Positions 30,288-40,045 are shown, counted from the stretch's first letter. The stretch: DNA of 64,000 nucleotides from Salinisphaera orenii subsp. orenii MK-B5 (GCF_003788635.1 NZ_AYKH01000013.1:1-64000); one strand, 5' to 3'. The notes: generated by a model from the sequence alone, not told the origin. Made by a program: numbers and translations.

Positions 30288-31241
30288 TTGACCGACGAGG
30301 CGCCGAGCTGGCGGCCGAGCGCGACCCGCGAGACGCTGGCGCGGCGTGCGGCGCTGTTCGCCGACGTCCGCCGTTTCATGGCCGAACGCGGCGTGATGGA
30401 GGTCGATACCGGCGTGATCGGCCGCGCGCCGCCCGCCGAACGCGGGCTGGATGCGTTGTCGGTCGCGGGCGCGGGGTGGCTGGCCCCTTCGCCTGAACAC
30501 GCGCTCAAGCGTCTGCTGGCCGCCGGCAGCGGCGCGATCTACCAGCTTGGCCACGTCTTCCGCGCCGGCGAGTCCGGCCGCTGGCACAACCCCGAATTCT
30601 GCATGCTGGAGTGGTATCGCCCCGGCGCCAGGATGGCCGACGTCGTCGAGGAGACCGCCGCGCTGCTGGCCGCGGTGGCGGGTACGTCCGTGGTCGAGCG
30701 GGTCCGCTATCGCGACGTCTTTCGCGAGCACGTCGGCCTCGATCCGCTCGCGGCCGGGCCCGCGGCGCTCGCCCGGGCCGCGGACGAACGCGGCGTCGCC
30801 CCGCCCGGGGCGCCGGCCGACAGCCGCGTCTTCTGGCTCGATCTGCTCATGAGCGTCGTGGTGCAGCCGCGACTCGGCCGGAACGGGCCGGTCTGTGTCA
30901 GCGGCTTTCCGGCCGACGATGCCGTGCTCGTGGAGATCGAACCGGCGGACGCGCGGATCAGCCGTCGGTTCGAGATCTACTGGCAGGGCGTCGAGCTCGC
31001 CAACGGCGCCCAGGAATTGACCGATCCGGAGCGCGCGCGTGCGGCCATGGCCCGTGAAAACGAGGCACGCGAAGCCGCCGGGGCGGCGCCGGTGCCCACC
31101 GACACGGCGCTGCTCGCAGCGATGGATCACGGCCTGCCCGCCAGCGCAGGCGTGGCGCTCGGCGTGGACCGGCTGCTCGCGCTCATGCTCGGCCACGACG
31201 GCATCGGCGCGGTGCTGCCGTTCGCCTGGGCGCGTCGCTGA
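30288..31241 (+). CDS. epmA: EF-P lysine lysyltransferase (GenX/PoxA)
   Basis: The 317-residue paralogue of the class II lysyl-tRNA synthetase core lacks the anticodon-binding domain, as expected for EpmA. It has FRAGESGRWHNPEFCMLEWYRP (motif 2 region, which includes catalytic Arg and Glu), ELANGAQELTDP and the motif 3 stretch GVALGVDRLLALMLG. It attaches (R)-beta-lysine to Lys34 of EF-P. A TTG start at 30288 is needed: the sequence LTDEAPSWRPSA aligns with the N-terminus of E. coli EpmA, and no ATG or GTG lies nearby in frame. It starts 19 bases after efp, so the substrate and the modifying enzyme are co-transcribed. Confidence 0.92.
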   Translation: MTDEAPSWRPSATRETLARRAALFADVRRFMAERGVMEVDTGVIGRAPPAERGLDALSVAGAGWLAPSPEHALKRLLAAGSGAIYQLGHVFRAGESGRWHNPEFCMLEWYRPGARMADVVEETAALLAAVAGTSVVERVRYRDVFREHVGLDPLAAGPAALARAADERGVAPPGAPADSRVFWLDLLMSVVVQPRLGRNGPVCVSGFPADDAVLVEIEPADARISRRFEIYWQGVELANGAQELTDPERARAAMARENEAREAAGAAPVPTDTALLAAMDHGLPASAGVALGVDRLLALMLGHDGIGAVLPFAWARR

Positions 31242-31334
31242 CGCCGCGTATCCGGCCAGCCGAGCACGGTCGAAACGTCTCGAGCCAGCGCGCCGAGCTG
31301 CGCGCTTGCGCCCGTGGCGGCCAGCCGGGCGCGC

Positions 31335-32237
31335 TCAGGCGCCGGTGCCGAGCCGGCCGATGGGTGTGCCCAACCGCAGGGACCGGCCGGCGGCGAGGGT
31401 GTTCGGCCATTCGAGGGCGCCGGGGCCGAACAGGAGAATGACGCTGGAGCCGATGGCGAAACGGCCCATCTCTTCGCCGCGCGCGTGGTAGGCGGCGTCG
31501 ATGTCGCGTTCGGCGACGGGCTGGCGGTGCGGCGCGCGCCGATGGGGCGGACAGATCGTGCCGGCCCAGCGGGTCTCGATGCCGCCGACGATGAAGGCGC
31601 CGACCATGATCAGCGCCATGGGCCCGACCGCGGTGTCGAACAGGGTCACCAGGCGTTCGTTGCGGCTGAACAGGCGCGGGATGGCGCGCACGCAGCGCGG
31701 ATTGACGCCGAACAGCCGCCCCGGCACGTAGCGCATGTCGCGCACGCAGCCGTCGAGCGGCATGTGCACCCGATGATAGTCGTGGGGCGCGAGATAGAAG
31801 GTGGCATAACGCCCGCCGAGGAAGGCGGCGGCCCAGCCCTCGTCGCCGCCCATCAGAGTCTGGAGGTCGTAGGTCATGCCCTTGGTCTGGCAGATCGTGC
31901 CCCGGTGGGCCTCGCCGCAGGCCCCGAGCGTGCCGTCGACCGGCGAGACGACGGTCTCCGGATCGCTCGGCAGCGGGCGCTGCCCGGGCGCCAGCGCGCG
32001 GGTGAAGAATGCGTTGAAGGACGGGTAGGCCTGCGGGTCGGGTTCCTCGGCCTCGGTCATGTCGATCGCCGGGTACAGACGCAGGAAGCCCGCGATCAGC
32101 GCGCGCCGCAGCCAGCCGGCGCGGGCCCCGGCCAGCGTGTGGGCGCCGCGCGAGATCAGCCGGGTGGGCAGCAGCCAGAACAGGGCGGCGAAAAGCCGGT
32201 CGGCGTGGCTCGCCGGCGTGCGTTCGGACATGGGCAT
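31335..32237 (-). CDS. psd: Phosphatidylserine decarboxylase proenzyme
   Basis: The 300-residue inner-membrane enzyme makes phosphatidylethanolamine. It has the conserved SPVDGTL (Asp101), FYLAPHDYHRVHMP (catalytic His in this run) and the self-cleavage site near the C-terminus. Cleavage occurs before Ser264 in AIGSSVILLF, where the usual LGST reads IGSS. The serine that becomes the pyruvoyl group is kept. Two ATGs two codons apart (32237 and 32231) could start it. It converges on epmA and is divergent from prmB. Confidence 0.94.
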   Translation of the reverse strand: MPMSERTPASHADRLFAALFWLLPTRLISRGAHTLAGARAGWLRRALIAGFLRLYPAIDMTEAEEPDPQAYPSFNAFFTRALAPGQRPLPSDPETVVSPVDGTLGACGEAHRGTICQTKGMTYDLQTLMGGDEGWAAAFLGGRYATFYLAPHDYHRVHMPLDGCVRDMRYVPGRLFGVNPRCVRAIPRLFSRNERLVTLFDTAVGPMALIMVGAFIVGGIETRWAGTICPPHRRAPHRQPVAERDIDAAYHARGEEMGRFAIGSSVILLFGPGALEWPNTLAAGRSLRLGTPIGRLGTGA

Positions 32238-32416
32238 GCGAGGTTGGCAACGGGCAGCGCAAGCCTAGCGCCCGGCGGCCGTCACGCAAAGCAGGGCCGG
32301 TGGTTTATCCTAGTCGCGCCCGCACCGGCGCCGGCCGCAACGGCGGGAGCCGGCGGACGGGCCCGCCTGACACCAACCGACAGATCGACGGGCACGGTCG
32401 CCCGGGTATCCGACAT

Positions 32417-33352
32417 ATGAGCCACGACAGCGCCCCGGACATCACCGCCACGCTCACGCGTGTGCTCGACTATATCCGCTGGGGTGCATCGCGCTTCGCC
32501 GCGGCCGGGCTCGCCTTCGGCCACGGCAGCGACAATCCCGTGGACGAGGCCGCGCATCTGGTGCTGGACGCGCTCGGACTCGATCACAGCCTCCCGGATG
32601 CCTATCTCGAGGCCACGCTGACGCCGGCCGAGCGCGAGACCGTGCGCGCGACCATCGAGCGGCGCATCGACACGCGGCTGCCCGCGGCCTATCTGACCGG
32701 CAAGGCCTGGTTCGCCGGGCTCGAGTTCTTCGTCGACGAACGCGTGATCGTGCCGCGCTCGCCGATCGCGGAGCTCGTCGAGAACGCCTTCCAGCCCTGG
32801 CTCGGCCATCGGGAGCCGCTGGCGATCCTGGATCTGTGCACCGGCAGCGGCGCGATCGCGATCGCCTGCGCGCTGGCGTTTCCGGAGGCGCGGGTGGTCG
32901 CCACCGATGCCAGCGCCGACGCGCTGGACGTGGCCCGGATCAACAGCGACAAGCACGACATCGGGCCGCAGGTGGAATACGTCGAGGCGGATCTGTTCGA
33001 CGGTCTACCGGCCGAGCGCTTCGACCTGATCGTGACCAACCCGCCCTATGTCAGCCAGGCCGAGTGGGCCGGGCTGGCGCCCGAGTATCGGCACGAACCG
33101 GGTTTCGCCTTCCACGGCGACAGCGACGATCTGTCGCTGGTCACCCGTCTGCTGTTCGCGGCCCCCGACTATCTCGTCGAGGACGGCCTGCTGGTGCTCG
33201 AGGTCGGCTACAGCGCGTTCGCGCTCGAGCAGCGTCACCCGGATCTGCCCATCACCTGGGTCGATCTCGAGCGCGGCGGGCTCGGCGTGGGCGTGCTCGA
33301 AGCGGAGGATCTGGCGGCCTGGGTCGCCGCACAGCAGCAGGAGCGTCACTGA
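32417..33352 (+). CDS. prmB: Ribosomal protein uL3 (L3) glutamine methyltransferase
   Basis: The 311-residue protein is a HemK-family N5-glutamine methyltransferase with SAM motif [14 protein letters not shown] near 139 and the catalytic NPPY at 208-211. The N-terminal helical domain is the PrmB type ([29 protein letters not shown]), not PrmC. It methylates a glutamine of ribosomal protein L3. The TGATG junction links its stop to aroC's ATG, and the prmB-aroC pair is conserved in gammaproteobacteria. The ATG at 32417 is family-like; the frame upstream is non-coding in appearance. Confidence 0.95.
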   Translation: MSHDSAPDITATLTRVLDYIRWGASRFAAAGLAFGHGSDNPVDEAAHLVLDALGLDHSLPDAYLEATLTPAERETVRATIERRIDTRLPAAYLTGKAWFAGLEFFVDERVIVPRSPIAELVENAFQPWLGHREPLAILDLCTGSGAIAIACALAFPEARVVATDASADALDVARINSDKHDIGPQVEYVEADLFDGLPAERFDLIVTNPPYVSQAEWAGLAPEYRHEPGFAFHGDSDDLSLVTRLLFAAPDYLVEDGLLVLEVGYSAFALEQRHPDLPITWVDLERGGLGVGVLEAEDLAAWVAAQQQERH

Positions 33353-34455
33353 TGGCGGGCAACACCTGGGGACAGGCCTTCACCGTGACCTCCTTCGGCG
33401 AGAGCCACGGCCCGGCGATCGGCTGCGTGGTCGACGGCTGCCCGCCGGGCATCGCGATCGACGAGGCGCTGCTGCAGACCGATCTCGACCGGCGCAAGCC
33501 CGGGACGTCGCGCTACGTGACCCAGCGCCGCGAGGGCGACGAGGCGCGCATCGTCTCCGGCGTGTTCGAGGGCGTGACCACGGGCACGCCGATCGCGGTG
33601 ATCATCGAGAACACCGATCAGCGCTCGCGCGACTATTCCAAGATCAAGGACGTGTTCCGGCCCAACCACGCGGACTACGCCTACCTGCAGAAATACGGCG
33701 TGCGCGACTATCGCGGCGGCGGCCGTTCGTCGGCCCGCGAGACCGCCGTGCGGGTGGCCGCGGGTGCGATCGCACGCCGGGTGCTCGCTGAGCGCTTCGG
33801 CGTGCGTATCCAGGGCTATCTGGCTCAGATGGGCCCGATCCGGCTGGCCTGCGAGGACCTGGATGCCGCCAATACGAACCCGTTCTTCTGCGCCGAGCCC
33901 GCACGCCTGGGCGAACTCGAGGACTACATCAACGCCCTGCGACGCGACGGCGACTCCATTGGTGCGCGCATCGACGTCGTCGCCGCCGGCGTGCCGCCGG
34001 GCTGGGGTGAACCCGTCTTCGACCGCCTCGATGCGGATATCGCCAAGGCGCTGATGAGTATCAACGCGGTCAAGGGCGTGGAGATCGGCGACGGTTTCGG
34101 CGTGGTCGAGACGCGCGGCTCCGAGCACCGCGACGAGATGGCGCCGACCGGCTTCCGGAGCAACCACTCCGGCGGGATTCAGGGCGGCATCTCCAGTGGC
34201 CAGACGATCCGCGCCAGCATGGCGCTGAAGCCGACTTCGAGCATCGTCATCCCCGGGGACACCATCGACACCCGCGGCCAGGCCACGCAGATGCGCACCA
34301 CCGGCCGCCACGATCCCTGTGTGGGTCTGCGTGCCGCCCCGATCGCCGAGGCCATGCTCGCGATCGTGCTGCTGGACCACGCGCTGCGCCACCGCGGCCA
34401 GAACGCCGACGTCGACAGCGGCCTGCCGCCGATCGGAGGCGAGCCCGGCGGCTGA
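33352..34455 (+). CDS. aroC: Chorismate synthase
   Basis: The 367-residue protein makes chorismate from EPSP, using reduced FMN. All three family signatures are present: [18 protein letters not shown] near the N-terminus, [18 protein letters not shown] in the middle and [20 protein letters not shown] near the C-terminus. It overlaps the prmB stop by one base. Chorismate feeds the trp genes found 12 kb further on, but there is no direct linkage. Confidence 0.97.
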   Translation: MAGNTWGQAFTVTSFGESHGPAIGCVVDGCPPGIAIDEALLQTDLDRRKPGTSRYVTQRREGDEARIVSGVFEGVTTGTPIAVIIENTDQRSRDYSKIKDVFRPNHADYAYLQKYGVRDYRGGGRSSARETAVRVAAGAIARRVLAERFGVRIQGYLAQMGPIRLACEDLDAANTNPFFCAEPARLGELEDYINALRRDGDSIGARIDVVAAGVPPGWGEPVFDRLDADIAKALMSINAVKGVEIGDGFGVVETRGSEHRDEMAPTGFRSNHSGGIQGGISSGQTIRASMALKPTSSIVIPGDTIDTRGQATQMRTTGRHDPCVGLRAAPIAEAMLAIVLLDHALRHRGQNADVDSGLPPIGGEPGG

Positions 34456-34522
34456 ACCGCTCGCCTCGCGCCGCTCGTGTCGGGCATAGTGATGCCGGTG
34501 TGCAGCGACGACGGGGGATCGA

Positions 34523-35881
34523 TTGATAACAAAAGGATTTGTGCGAACACGGCGGTTCGCTCTGGCCGCGCTCACGGCCGCCGGCGTGTCTATCGCGCAT
34601 GCCGACATGCAGGCCGCCCGACAAGCGCTGTCGGAAGGCGACTACGCCCAGGCCGTCGAGCAGCTCGAGGCCGTGCTCGCAGAGCGGCCCGACGACAGCA
34701 AGGCGCGGTTTCTCAAGGGGTTGGCACTGGCCCGTAGCGGCGACACGCAGGCCGCGATATCGGTGTTCGAGCGTCTCACCGGGCAGCGCCCGGATATGGC
34801 CGAGGCCTGGAACAATCTGGGCGTGCTGCGGGCCCGCCGGGGCTCGCTTACCGGTGCGCGCGACGCGCTCCAGCGCGCCATCCGGATTGATCCAAAACAT
34901 GGTCCGGCCCAGGAGAATCTCGGCGACATCTACGTAGCACTAGCGCGCGAGGCCTACGGCCGCGCGGGCGATCTGGAGGAGGACAACGCCATCGCCCGCG
35001 CCAAGCGCGAGCAGCTCGCCGCCTTCATCGACAACGCCGGCGGCAGCGGAATCGGCGCAGCGGACACGTCAGGCGATGCCGACGCCGGCGCGAACACGAG
35101 CGCGGCGGACGGCGATAGCGCCGATCGCGCCCTCGTGGATGCGGACACGCCGGCCGCGGCCGTTCAGCGCTGGGCCGACGCCTGGTCGGCGCAGGACGTG
35201 GCCGCCTATCTCGGGGTCTACGCCGAGGATTTCGTGCCGGCCGAGGCGGACAGCCGTGCCGCCTGGGCTGCCGAACGCCGCGAACGCGTGTCCTCGCCGG
35301 CGCGGATCGAGGTGAGTCTCGGCGATACGCGCATCGAGCGCCGCGGCGATCAGGCGCTGGCCCGCTTCGAGCAGCGCTATCGCTCCGATACCTATCAGGA
35401 CGTCGAGGCCAAGGCGCTGCTGCTGACCGAGACCGATGACGGCTGGCGGATCCTGCGCGAAGGCGCGCCCGACACGGTCGATTTCACGGCCGCGGGCGAC
35501 ACCGCGCCCACGGGTGATGGCGACCCGGCCCGGGCCTCGGCCGATGCGGTGGCTGCAGATGTGCGCGCTGCGCTCGAGAATTGGGCCGAGGCGTGGTCCG
35601 ATCAGGATGTGCAGGGCTATCTCGACGCCTACAGCGACAACTTCGAGCCCGCCGGCGACCGGAGCCGGGCGGCCTGGGCTGAGACGCGGCGCGAGCGCGT
35701 GCAATCGCCGGACTGGATTCGTGTCGAACTCGACGATATCCGGGTGACGCGCGGTGCCGACGGGGCGGTGAAAGCCCGTTTCGAGCAGCACTACGAGTCG
35801 GAGGGCTATTCGGATCGCGAGCGCAAGCAGGTGACCCTCGAACGCGAGAACGGCGGCTGGCGCATCATTCGCGAGAGCTGA
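34523..35881 (+). CDS. Exported TPR protein with two tandem NTF2-like (Cds6-type) domains
   Basis: The 452-residue protein begins with a basic export signal ending near IAHA. TPR repeats follow (about 30-150, including AVEQLEAVLAERPDDSKARF and NNLGVLRARRGSLTGARDAL), then an Ala/Asp-rich linker and two copies of a domain of about 115 residues. Both copies begin with AV-or-AL, a run like RWADAWSAQDVAAYL or NWAEAWSDQDVQGYL, and share FxPA-x-SRAAWAxxRRERV. These are NTF2-like domains of the kind found at the end of periplasmic Cds6/transpeptidase-related proteins. The exact job is unknown; it is probably a periplasmic scaffold. The TTG at 34523 is preceded by GGGGGA; a GTG at 34541 is an alternative start. 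The last 17 bases overlap the convergent LysR gene. Confidence 0.8.
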   Translation: MITKGFVRTRRFALAALTAAGVSIAHADMQAARQALSEGDYAQAVEQLEAVLAERPDDSKARFLKGLALARSGDTQAAISVFERLTGQRPDMAEAWNNLGVLRARRGSLTGARDALQRAIRIDPKHGPAQENLGDIYVALAREAYGRAGDLEEDNAIARAKREQLAAFIDNAGGSGIGAADTSGDADAGANTSAADGDSADRALVDADTPAAAVQRWADAWSAQDVAAYLGVYAEDFVPAEADSRAAWAAERRERVSSPARIEVSLGDTRIERRGDQALARFEQRYRSDTYQDVEAKALLLTETDDGWRILREGAPDTVDFTAAGDTAPTGDGDPARASADAVAADVRAALENWAEAWSDQDVQGYLDAYSDNFEPAGDRSRAAWAETRRERVQSPDWIRVELDDIRVTRGADGAVKARFEQHYESEGYSDRERKQVTLERENGGWRIIRES

Positions 35882-36761
35882 ACGGGGCGTCGCCGCGCTC
35901 GTCCTCGAGCAGGGCGAGCAGGCGTGCGGCGGCGTTGGACAGACTGCGCTGCGGGTGCCGGACCGCGCCCAGCCGCCGGTGCAGGGCCAGCCCCGGCAGC
36001 TCGAGACGCACGAGTTCGGGATGCGCCATGGACGCCGGCAGCACGGTCCAGCCGATGCCGACGCCGGCCAGCATGCGCAGCGTCTCCAGGTAGTGGCTGG
36101 TCATGCGCGGGGCCACCGCTACGTCGTGGGCCGCCAGCGCCGATTCGATGATGGCGTAGGTGTAGCTGTCGACCGGCGGCAGGATCGCGGCATGCGCGGC
36201 CAGGTCCGCGACGTCGACCGCCGTGCGCTGCGCCAGGGCGTGGTCGCGGCCGACGAACACGCGCATGGGGTCGTCCCAGATCGCGTGTTCGGTGAGCACG
36301 GGATGGGGCGACGTCGGCAGGGTGATCACCGCGAGCTCGCGGGTGCCGTTGGCCACCGCCCGGCAGGCGGTCTCCGAATCCATGAACAGAATCTGCGGTT
36401 CCACGTCCGGATAGCGGCGGACGTAGGTGCGCAGCACCGCCGGCATGCGGTGCAGGCCCACATGGTGCGAGAGCGCCAGCCGGAGCGGGCCGGCGACGCG
36501 GCCGCCGAGATTGTCGAGGGCACGCTGGCCGTCGGTGAGCACGGCCAGCAGCTCACGAGCATGCGGCAGGTAGGCGCGCCCGGCCTCGGTGAGGGCGACC
36601 CCGCGTCCGACCCGGTCGAACAGGGGATGGCCGAGCCGCTCCTCGAGATTGGCCAGGCGCTTGCTGATCGCCGGCTGGCTCAGGTGCAGCGTCCGCGCCG
36701 CGGCCTGGAACGAGCCCTGTTCGCAGATGGTGACGAAGGCGCGGATGGATTCGGTCTGCAT
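35865..36761 (-). CDS. LysR-family regulator divergent from leuC
   Basis: This 298-residue protein has the LysR helix-turn-helix (AARTLHLSQPAISKRLANLE) and an effector-binding domain. The DivergenT arrangement with leuC, 108 bases apart, is kept in pseudomonads (a LysR gene beside leuC), which suggests control of the leucine genes. Its effector could be a leucine-pathway intermediate, but nothing in the sequence shows that. ATG at 36761 is preferred; an in-frame TTG three codons earlier exists. The 3' end overlaps the TPR gene by 17 bases. Confidence 0.87.
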   Translation of the reverse strand: MQTESIRAFVTICEQGSFQAAARTLHLSQPAISKRLANLEERLGHPLFDRVGRGVALTEAGRAYLPHARELLAVLTDGQRALDNLGGRVAGPLRLALSHHVGLHRMPAVLRTYVRRYPDVEPQILFMDSETACRAVANGTRELAVITLPTSPHPVLTEHAIWDDPMRVFVGRDHALAQRTAVDVADLAAHAAILPPVDSYTYAIIESALAAHDVAVAPRMTSHYLETLRMLAGVGIGWTVLPASMAHPELVRLELPGLALHRRLGAVRHPQRSLSNAAARLLALLEDERGDAPFSSRE

Positions 36762-36792
36762 GGGCTGCAACTGGTTCCGAAAAGTAATGGAT

Positions 36793-36804
36793 TATATCGA
36801 TAAC
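36793..36804. promoter_or_regulatory. Candidate LysR-type operator in the leuC/LysR gap
   Basis: The perfect dyad TTAT-ATCG-ATAA lies within an AT-rich run (36779-36821) midway between the two divergent genes. Outer symmetrical ATG and CAT triplets extend it. LysR regulators usually bind such interrupted dyads upstream of the divergent target, so it is a good candidate for the site controlling leuC and autoregulation. Confidence 0.5.
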
Positions 36805-36869
36805 ATTCATTTGAGTTATTCGCCGGCGACCCATACGCTTTCGCGCGTATCGCCAGTGAGGAAGTCGTC

Positions 36870-38282
36870 ATGGGTCAGACGTTGTACGAGAAAATCTGGA
36901 ACGAACACCTGGTGCGCGAGGAGGGCGGCAACGGCCTGCTCTACATCGACCGCCACATGGTCCACGAGGTGACCTCGCCCCAGGCCTTCGAGGGCCTGCG
37001 TCTGGCCGGGCGCGACGTGTGGCGGGTGAGCGCCAACCTCGCGGTGCCCGATCACAACGTACCCACGATCAACCGCGAGGGCGGCATCGCCGACACCATC
37101 TCGCGGGCCCAGGTGGAGGCGCTGCAGGCCAACTGCAACGAACACGGCATCCGCCTGTTCGGCATGGGCGATCCGCGCCAGGGCATCGTGCACATCATCG
37201 GCCCGGAGCAGGGCGCGACCCAGCCGGGCATGACCATCGTCTGCGGTGATTCGCACACCGCCACCCACGGCGCCTTCGGCGCGCTGGCCTTCGGCATCGG
37301 CACCTCCGAAGTCGAGCACGTGCTGGCCACCCAGACGCTGCCGCAGTCGCGCTCGAAGACCATGCTGGTGCGTGTCGACGGCCAGGTCGCGCCCGGTATT
37401 TCTGCCAAGGACATCATGCTCGCCATCATCGGCAGGATCGGCACCGCGGGCGGCACGGGCTACGTCATCGAATACGGCGGCGAGGCGATCCGCGCGCTGT
37501 CGATGGAAGGGCGGATGACGATCTGCAACATGTCCATCGAGGCCGGCGCGCGGGCCGGCATGGTCGCGGTTGACGACACCACCATCGACTACATGCGCGG
37601 GCGCAACTATGCGCCGGAAGGCGCCCAGTGGGAGACCGCCGAGGCCTACTGGCGCACGCTGGTCTCCGACGACGACGCCGAGTACGACCGCGTGGTGGTG
37701 CTCGACGCCGCCGAGATCGCGCCGCAGGTGACCTGGGGCACCTCGCCGGAGATGGTGGTACCCGTGACCGCGCGGGTGCCGGCCCCCGAGGATGCGGGCA
37801 GCGAGACCCAGGCCGAAGGCTGGCGCAACGCGCTCGAATACATGGACCTGACCCCCGGCGTGCCGCTGACCGAGGTCATGCTCGACAAGATATTCCTCGG
37901 GTCCTGCACCAACGCCCGGATCGAGGATCTGCGCGTGGCCGCGCACTATCTCGAAGGGCGGCGCATCGCGCCCAACATCAAGCTGGCGATGGTCGTGCCG
38001 GGCTCCGGCCTGGTGAAACTGCAGGCCGAGAAGGAAGGCCTGGATGTGATCTTCCGGGCGGCGGGCTTCGAGTGGCGCGACGCCGGCTGTTCCATGTGTC
38101 TGGGCATGAACGACGACAACCTGCTGCCCGGCGAACGCTGTGCGTCGACCTCGAACCGCAACTTCGAGGGCCGCCAGGGCAAGGGTGGCCGGACGCATCT
38201 GGTCAGCCCGGCCATGGCCGCGGCGGCCGCGGTCTACGGGCACTTCGTCGACATCCGCGAGCTCGAGGCCACCGGCCGGTGA
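36870..38282 (+). CDS. leuC: 3-isopropylmalate dehydratase large subunit
   Basis: The 470-residue aconitase-family protein isomerises 2- to 3-isopropylmalate with LeuD. The [4Fe-4S] ligands Cys346 ([13 protein letters not shown]), Cys407 and Cys410 (CSMCLGMN) are all present, with the substrate-site stretch [23 protein letters not shown] at 36870 follows GAGGAAG. Its stop overlaps the start of the methyltransferase gene as GTGA, so an extra gene separates leuC from leuD. Confidence 0.97.
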   Translation: MGQTLYEKIWNEHLVREEGGNGLLYIDRHMVHEVTSPQAFEGLRLAGRDVWRVSANLAVPDHNVPTINREGGIADTISRAQVEALQANCNEHGIRLFGMGDPRQGIVHIIGPEQGATQPGMTIVCGDSHTATHGAFGALAFGIGTSEVEHVLATQTLPQSRSKTMLVRVDGQVAPGISAKDIMLAIIGRIGTAGGTGYVIEYGGEAIRALSMEGRMTICNMSIEAGARAGMVAVDDTTIDYMRGRNYAPEGAQWETAEAYWRTLVSDDDAEYDRVVVLDAAEIAPQVTWGTSPEMVVPVTARVPAPEDAGSETQAEGWRNALEYMDLTPGVPLTEVMLDKIFLGSCTNARIEDLRVAAHYLEGRRIAPNIKLAMVVPGSGLVKLQAEKEGLDVIFRAAGFEWRDAGCSMCLGMNDDNLLPGERCASTSNRNFEGRQGKGGRTHLVSPAMAAAAAVYGHFVDIRELEATGR

Positions 38283-39094
38283 ACGCGGTGGCCGCGAACG
38301 CGGGCGGCAGCGGCGCCGATGCCGGCTGGGACGCCGAGGCCTACGGCCGGCACGCCCGCTTCGTCGCCGACCGGGCGGCCTCCCTGGTCGACTGGTTGGC
38401 GCCGGCGCCGGGCGAGCGGATACTCGATCTGGGCTGCGGTGACGGCGCCCTGAGCGAGCGCATCGCGGCCCACGGCGCCGACGTGCTGGGCCTCGACAGC
38501 AGCATGGCCCTGCTGGCCGCCGCCCGCGAGCGCGGACTGTCGGTGCAGGCCGGCGACGGCCAGCGGCTGGCGTTCACCCAAGCTTTCGACGCCGTGTTCT
38601 CCAACGCCGCGCTGCACTGGATGAAGTCAGATCCGGATGCGGTAATCGCGGGCGTTTATGCGGCGCTGAAGCCGGGCGGGCGCTTCGTGGCCGAGTTCGG
38701 CGTGGCCGGCAATGTGGCACCGATACGCGAGGCCCTGCGGGCCGAGGCTGCCGCCCGCGGTCGGGAACCCGACGCGCTCGATCCCTGGGTTTTTCCGGCG
38801 CCGAAAACCTATCTGAAACAACTCGAAACGGCCGGTTTCTCGATCGAACGTGACGACTGCTTCGAACGGCCGACGCCGCTGCCGGGCGACATCGATGATT
38901 GGCTGACCACGCTCGCGCGGCCGTTCGTGCACGCCTTCGCTGCGGGCGACGACCGCCGGGATTACATCCGGGCGGTTCGCGCCCGGCTCGCACCGGTGAT
39001 GCAGGACGCGGACGGCCACTGGACCGCACCCTATGTGCGGCTTCGCTTCGTCGCGCGCCGGCCGGGTGCGAACCGTTTTGCGACAACCCCTTAA
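38279..39094 (+). CDS. Class I SAM-dependent methyltransferase inserted between leuC and leuD
   Basis: The 271-residue protein has SAM motif [19 protein letters not shown], motif II with acidic residue in [13 protein letters not shown], and the post-motif segment [20 protein letters not shown], typical of the trans-aconitate methyltransferase/UbiE-like group. The C-terminal half ([20 protein letters not shown]) resembles Tam-type enzymes. Since aconitase-family enzymes can release trans-aconitate-like by-products, a repair role in the leucine route is attractive but is inference. The GTG at 38279 overlaps the leuC stop by 4 bases, and leuD starts 12 bases after its own stop, so it belongs to the leuCD operon. 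Confidence 0.85.
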   Translation: MNAVAANAGGSGADAGWDAEAYGRHARFVADRAASLVDWLAPAPGERILDLGCGDGALSERIAAHGADVLGLDSSMALLAAARERGLSVQAGDGQRLAFTQAFDAVFSNAALHWMKSDPDAVIAGVYAALKPGGRFVAEFGVAGNVAPIREALRAEAAARGREPDALDPWVFPAPKTYLKQLETAGFSIERDDCFERPTPLPGDIDDWLTTLARPFVHAFAAGDDRRDYIRAVRARLAPVMQDADGHWTAPYVRLRFVARRPGANRFATTP

Positions 39095-39106
39095 CGAGAG
39101 AACCTC

Positions 39107-39751
39107 ATGCAGGCATTCACCATTCACGACGGTATCGTCGCACCGCTGGACCGGGCCAACGTCGACACCGACGCGATCATTCCCAAGCAGTATCTGAAGT
39201 CGATCCGGCGCACCGGCTTCGGCCCGCATCTGTTCGACGACTGGCGCTATCTCGATGCCGGCGGGCTGGACGTCGACGTCGCCACGCGGCGCGAGAATCC
39301 GGACTTCGTGCTCAACACCGAACCGTATCGCGATGCCTCGATCCTGCTGGCGCGCGAGAACTTCGGCTGCGGCTCCTCGCGCGAGCACGCGGTCTGGGCA
39401 CTCGAGGATTTCGGCATCCGCTGCGTGATCGCGCCGAGCTTCGCCGACATCTTCTACAACAACTGTTTCAAGAACGGCGTGCTGCCGATCGCGCTGCCCG
39501 CCGAAACCGTCGATGCGCTGTTCGCCGCGGCCGAGGCGCGCCGGGGTCTGGAGGCGCGCGTCGATCTGGTCGAGCAGCGTATCGGCCTCGACGACGGCAC
39601 GGCCTGCGACTTCGAGATCGACGCCTACCGGCGCAAGAACATGCTCGAAGGCCTGGACGATATCGGCCTGACGCTGCAGCACGCCGATGCGATCCGGGCG
39701 TTCGAGGCGCGGCGGGCCGGCGAAAAGCCCTGGATCTTTCGTGAACTCTAG
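39107..39751 (+). CDS. leuD: 3-isopropylmalate dehydratase small subunit
   Basis: The 214-residue partner of LeuC has the swivelling-domain signatures [34 protein letters not shown] and [16 protein letters not shown]. The length is normal, so the protein looks intact. Oddly, the final G of its TAG stop codon is also the first base of a 295-bp inverted-repeat element that separates leuD from leuB. Confidence 0.96.
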   Translation: MQAFTIHDGIVAPLDRANVDTDAIIPKQYLKSIRRTGFGPHLFDDWRYLDAGGLDVDVATRRENPDFVLNTEPYRDASILLARENFGCGSSREHAVWALEDFGIRCVIAPSFADIFYNNCFKNGVLPIALPAETVDALFAAAEARRGLEARVDLVEQRIGLDDGTACDFEIDAYRRKNMLEGLDDIGLTLQHADAIRAFEARRAGEKPWIFREL

Positions 39752-40045
39752 GGCCTGTTGCCGTGTCGTACGAGCGCCCCGTTGGAGACCGCAAATCGTG
39801 TCCGGCAAGGCGCGAGCCGCCGCGTCGTGGCGTGCCACGACCCAGGCTCGCAACGCCGTCGGGCGCCCATGGTCAATTTTTTATGGGCGGCCCAACCCGA
39901 AGGGACAAGCGCCCGGAAATAAACAACACGACGGCAATCCAGCGTTGCAGCACGCTTGTGCAGAACCACTGCACGGCGCGTACTACGCCTCGTCTTGCCG
40001 CAAAACAGCGCTTGGCGCGAACTCGTACGACACGGCAACAGGCCC
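39751..40045 (+). mobile_element. 295-bp MITE-like element with perfect 24-bp terminal inverted repeats (copy A)
   Basis: The ends are perfect inverted repeats of 24 bases: 39751-39774, beginning GGGCCTGTTGCCGTG, and 40022-40045, ending CACGGCAACAGGCCC. There is no coding capacity for a transposase. The interior contains a further perfect hairpin GTCGTGGC-GT-GCCACGAC at 39824-39841. A second, inverted, diverged copy lies at 56321-56608 and shares long identical blocks, so it is a repeat family. No clear target-site duplication flanks it. It lies within the leu operon, between leuD and leuB, and would form a long stem in the mRNA. Confidence 0.8.

Noticed and set aside
39751-40045. Insertion sequence with a transposase
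   Set aside because: The 295-bp interior has no open frame of suitable length, so it can only be a non-autonomous element.
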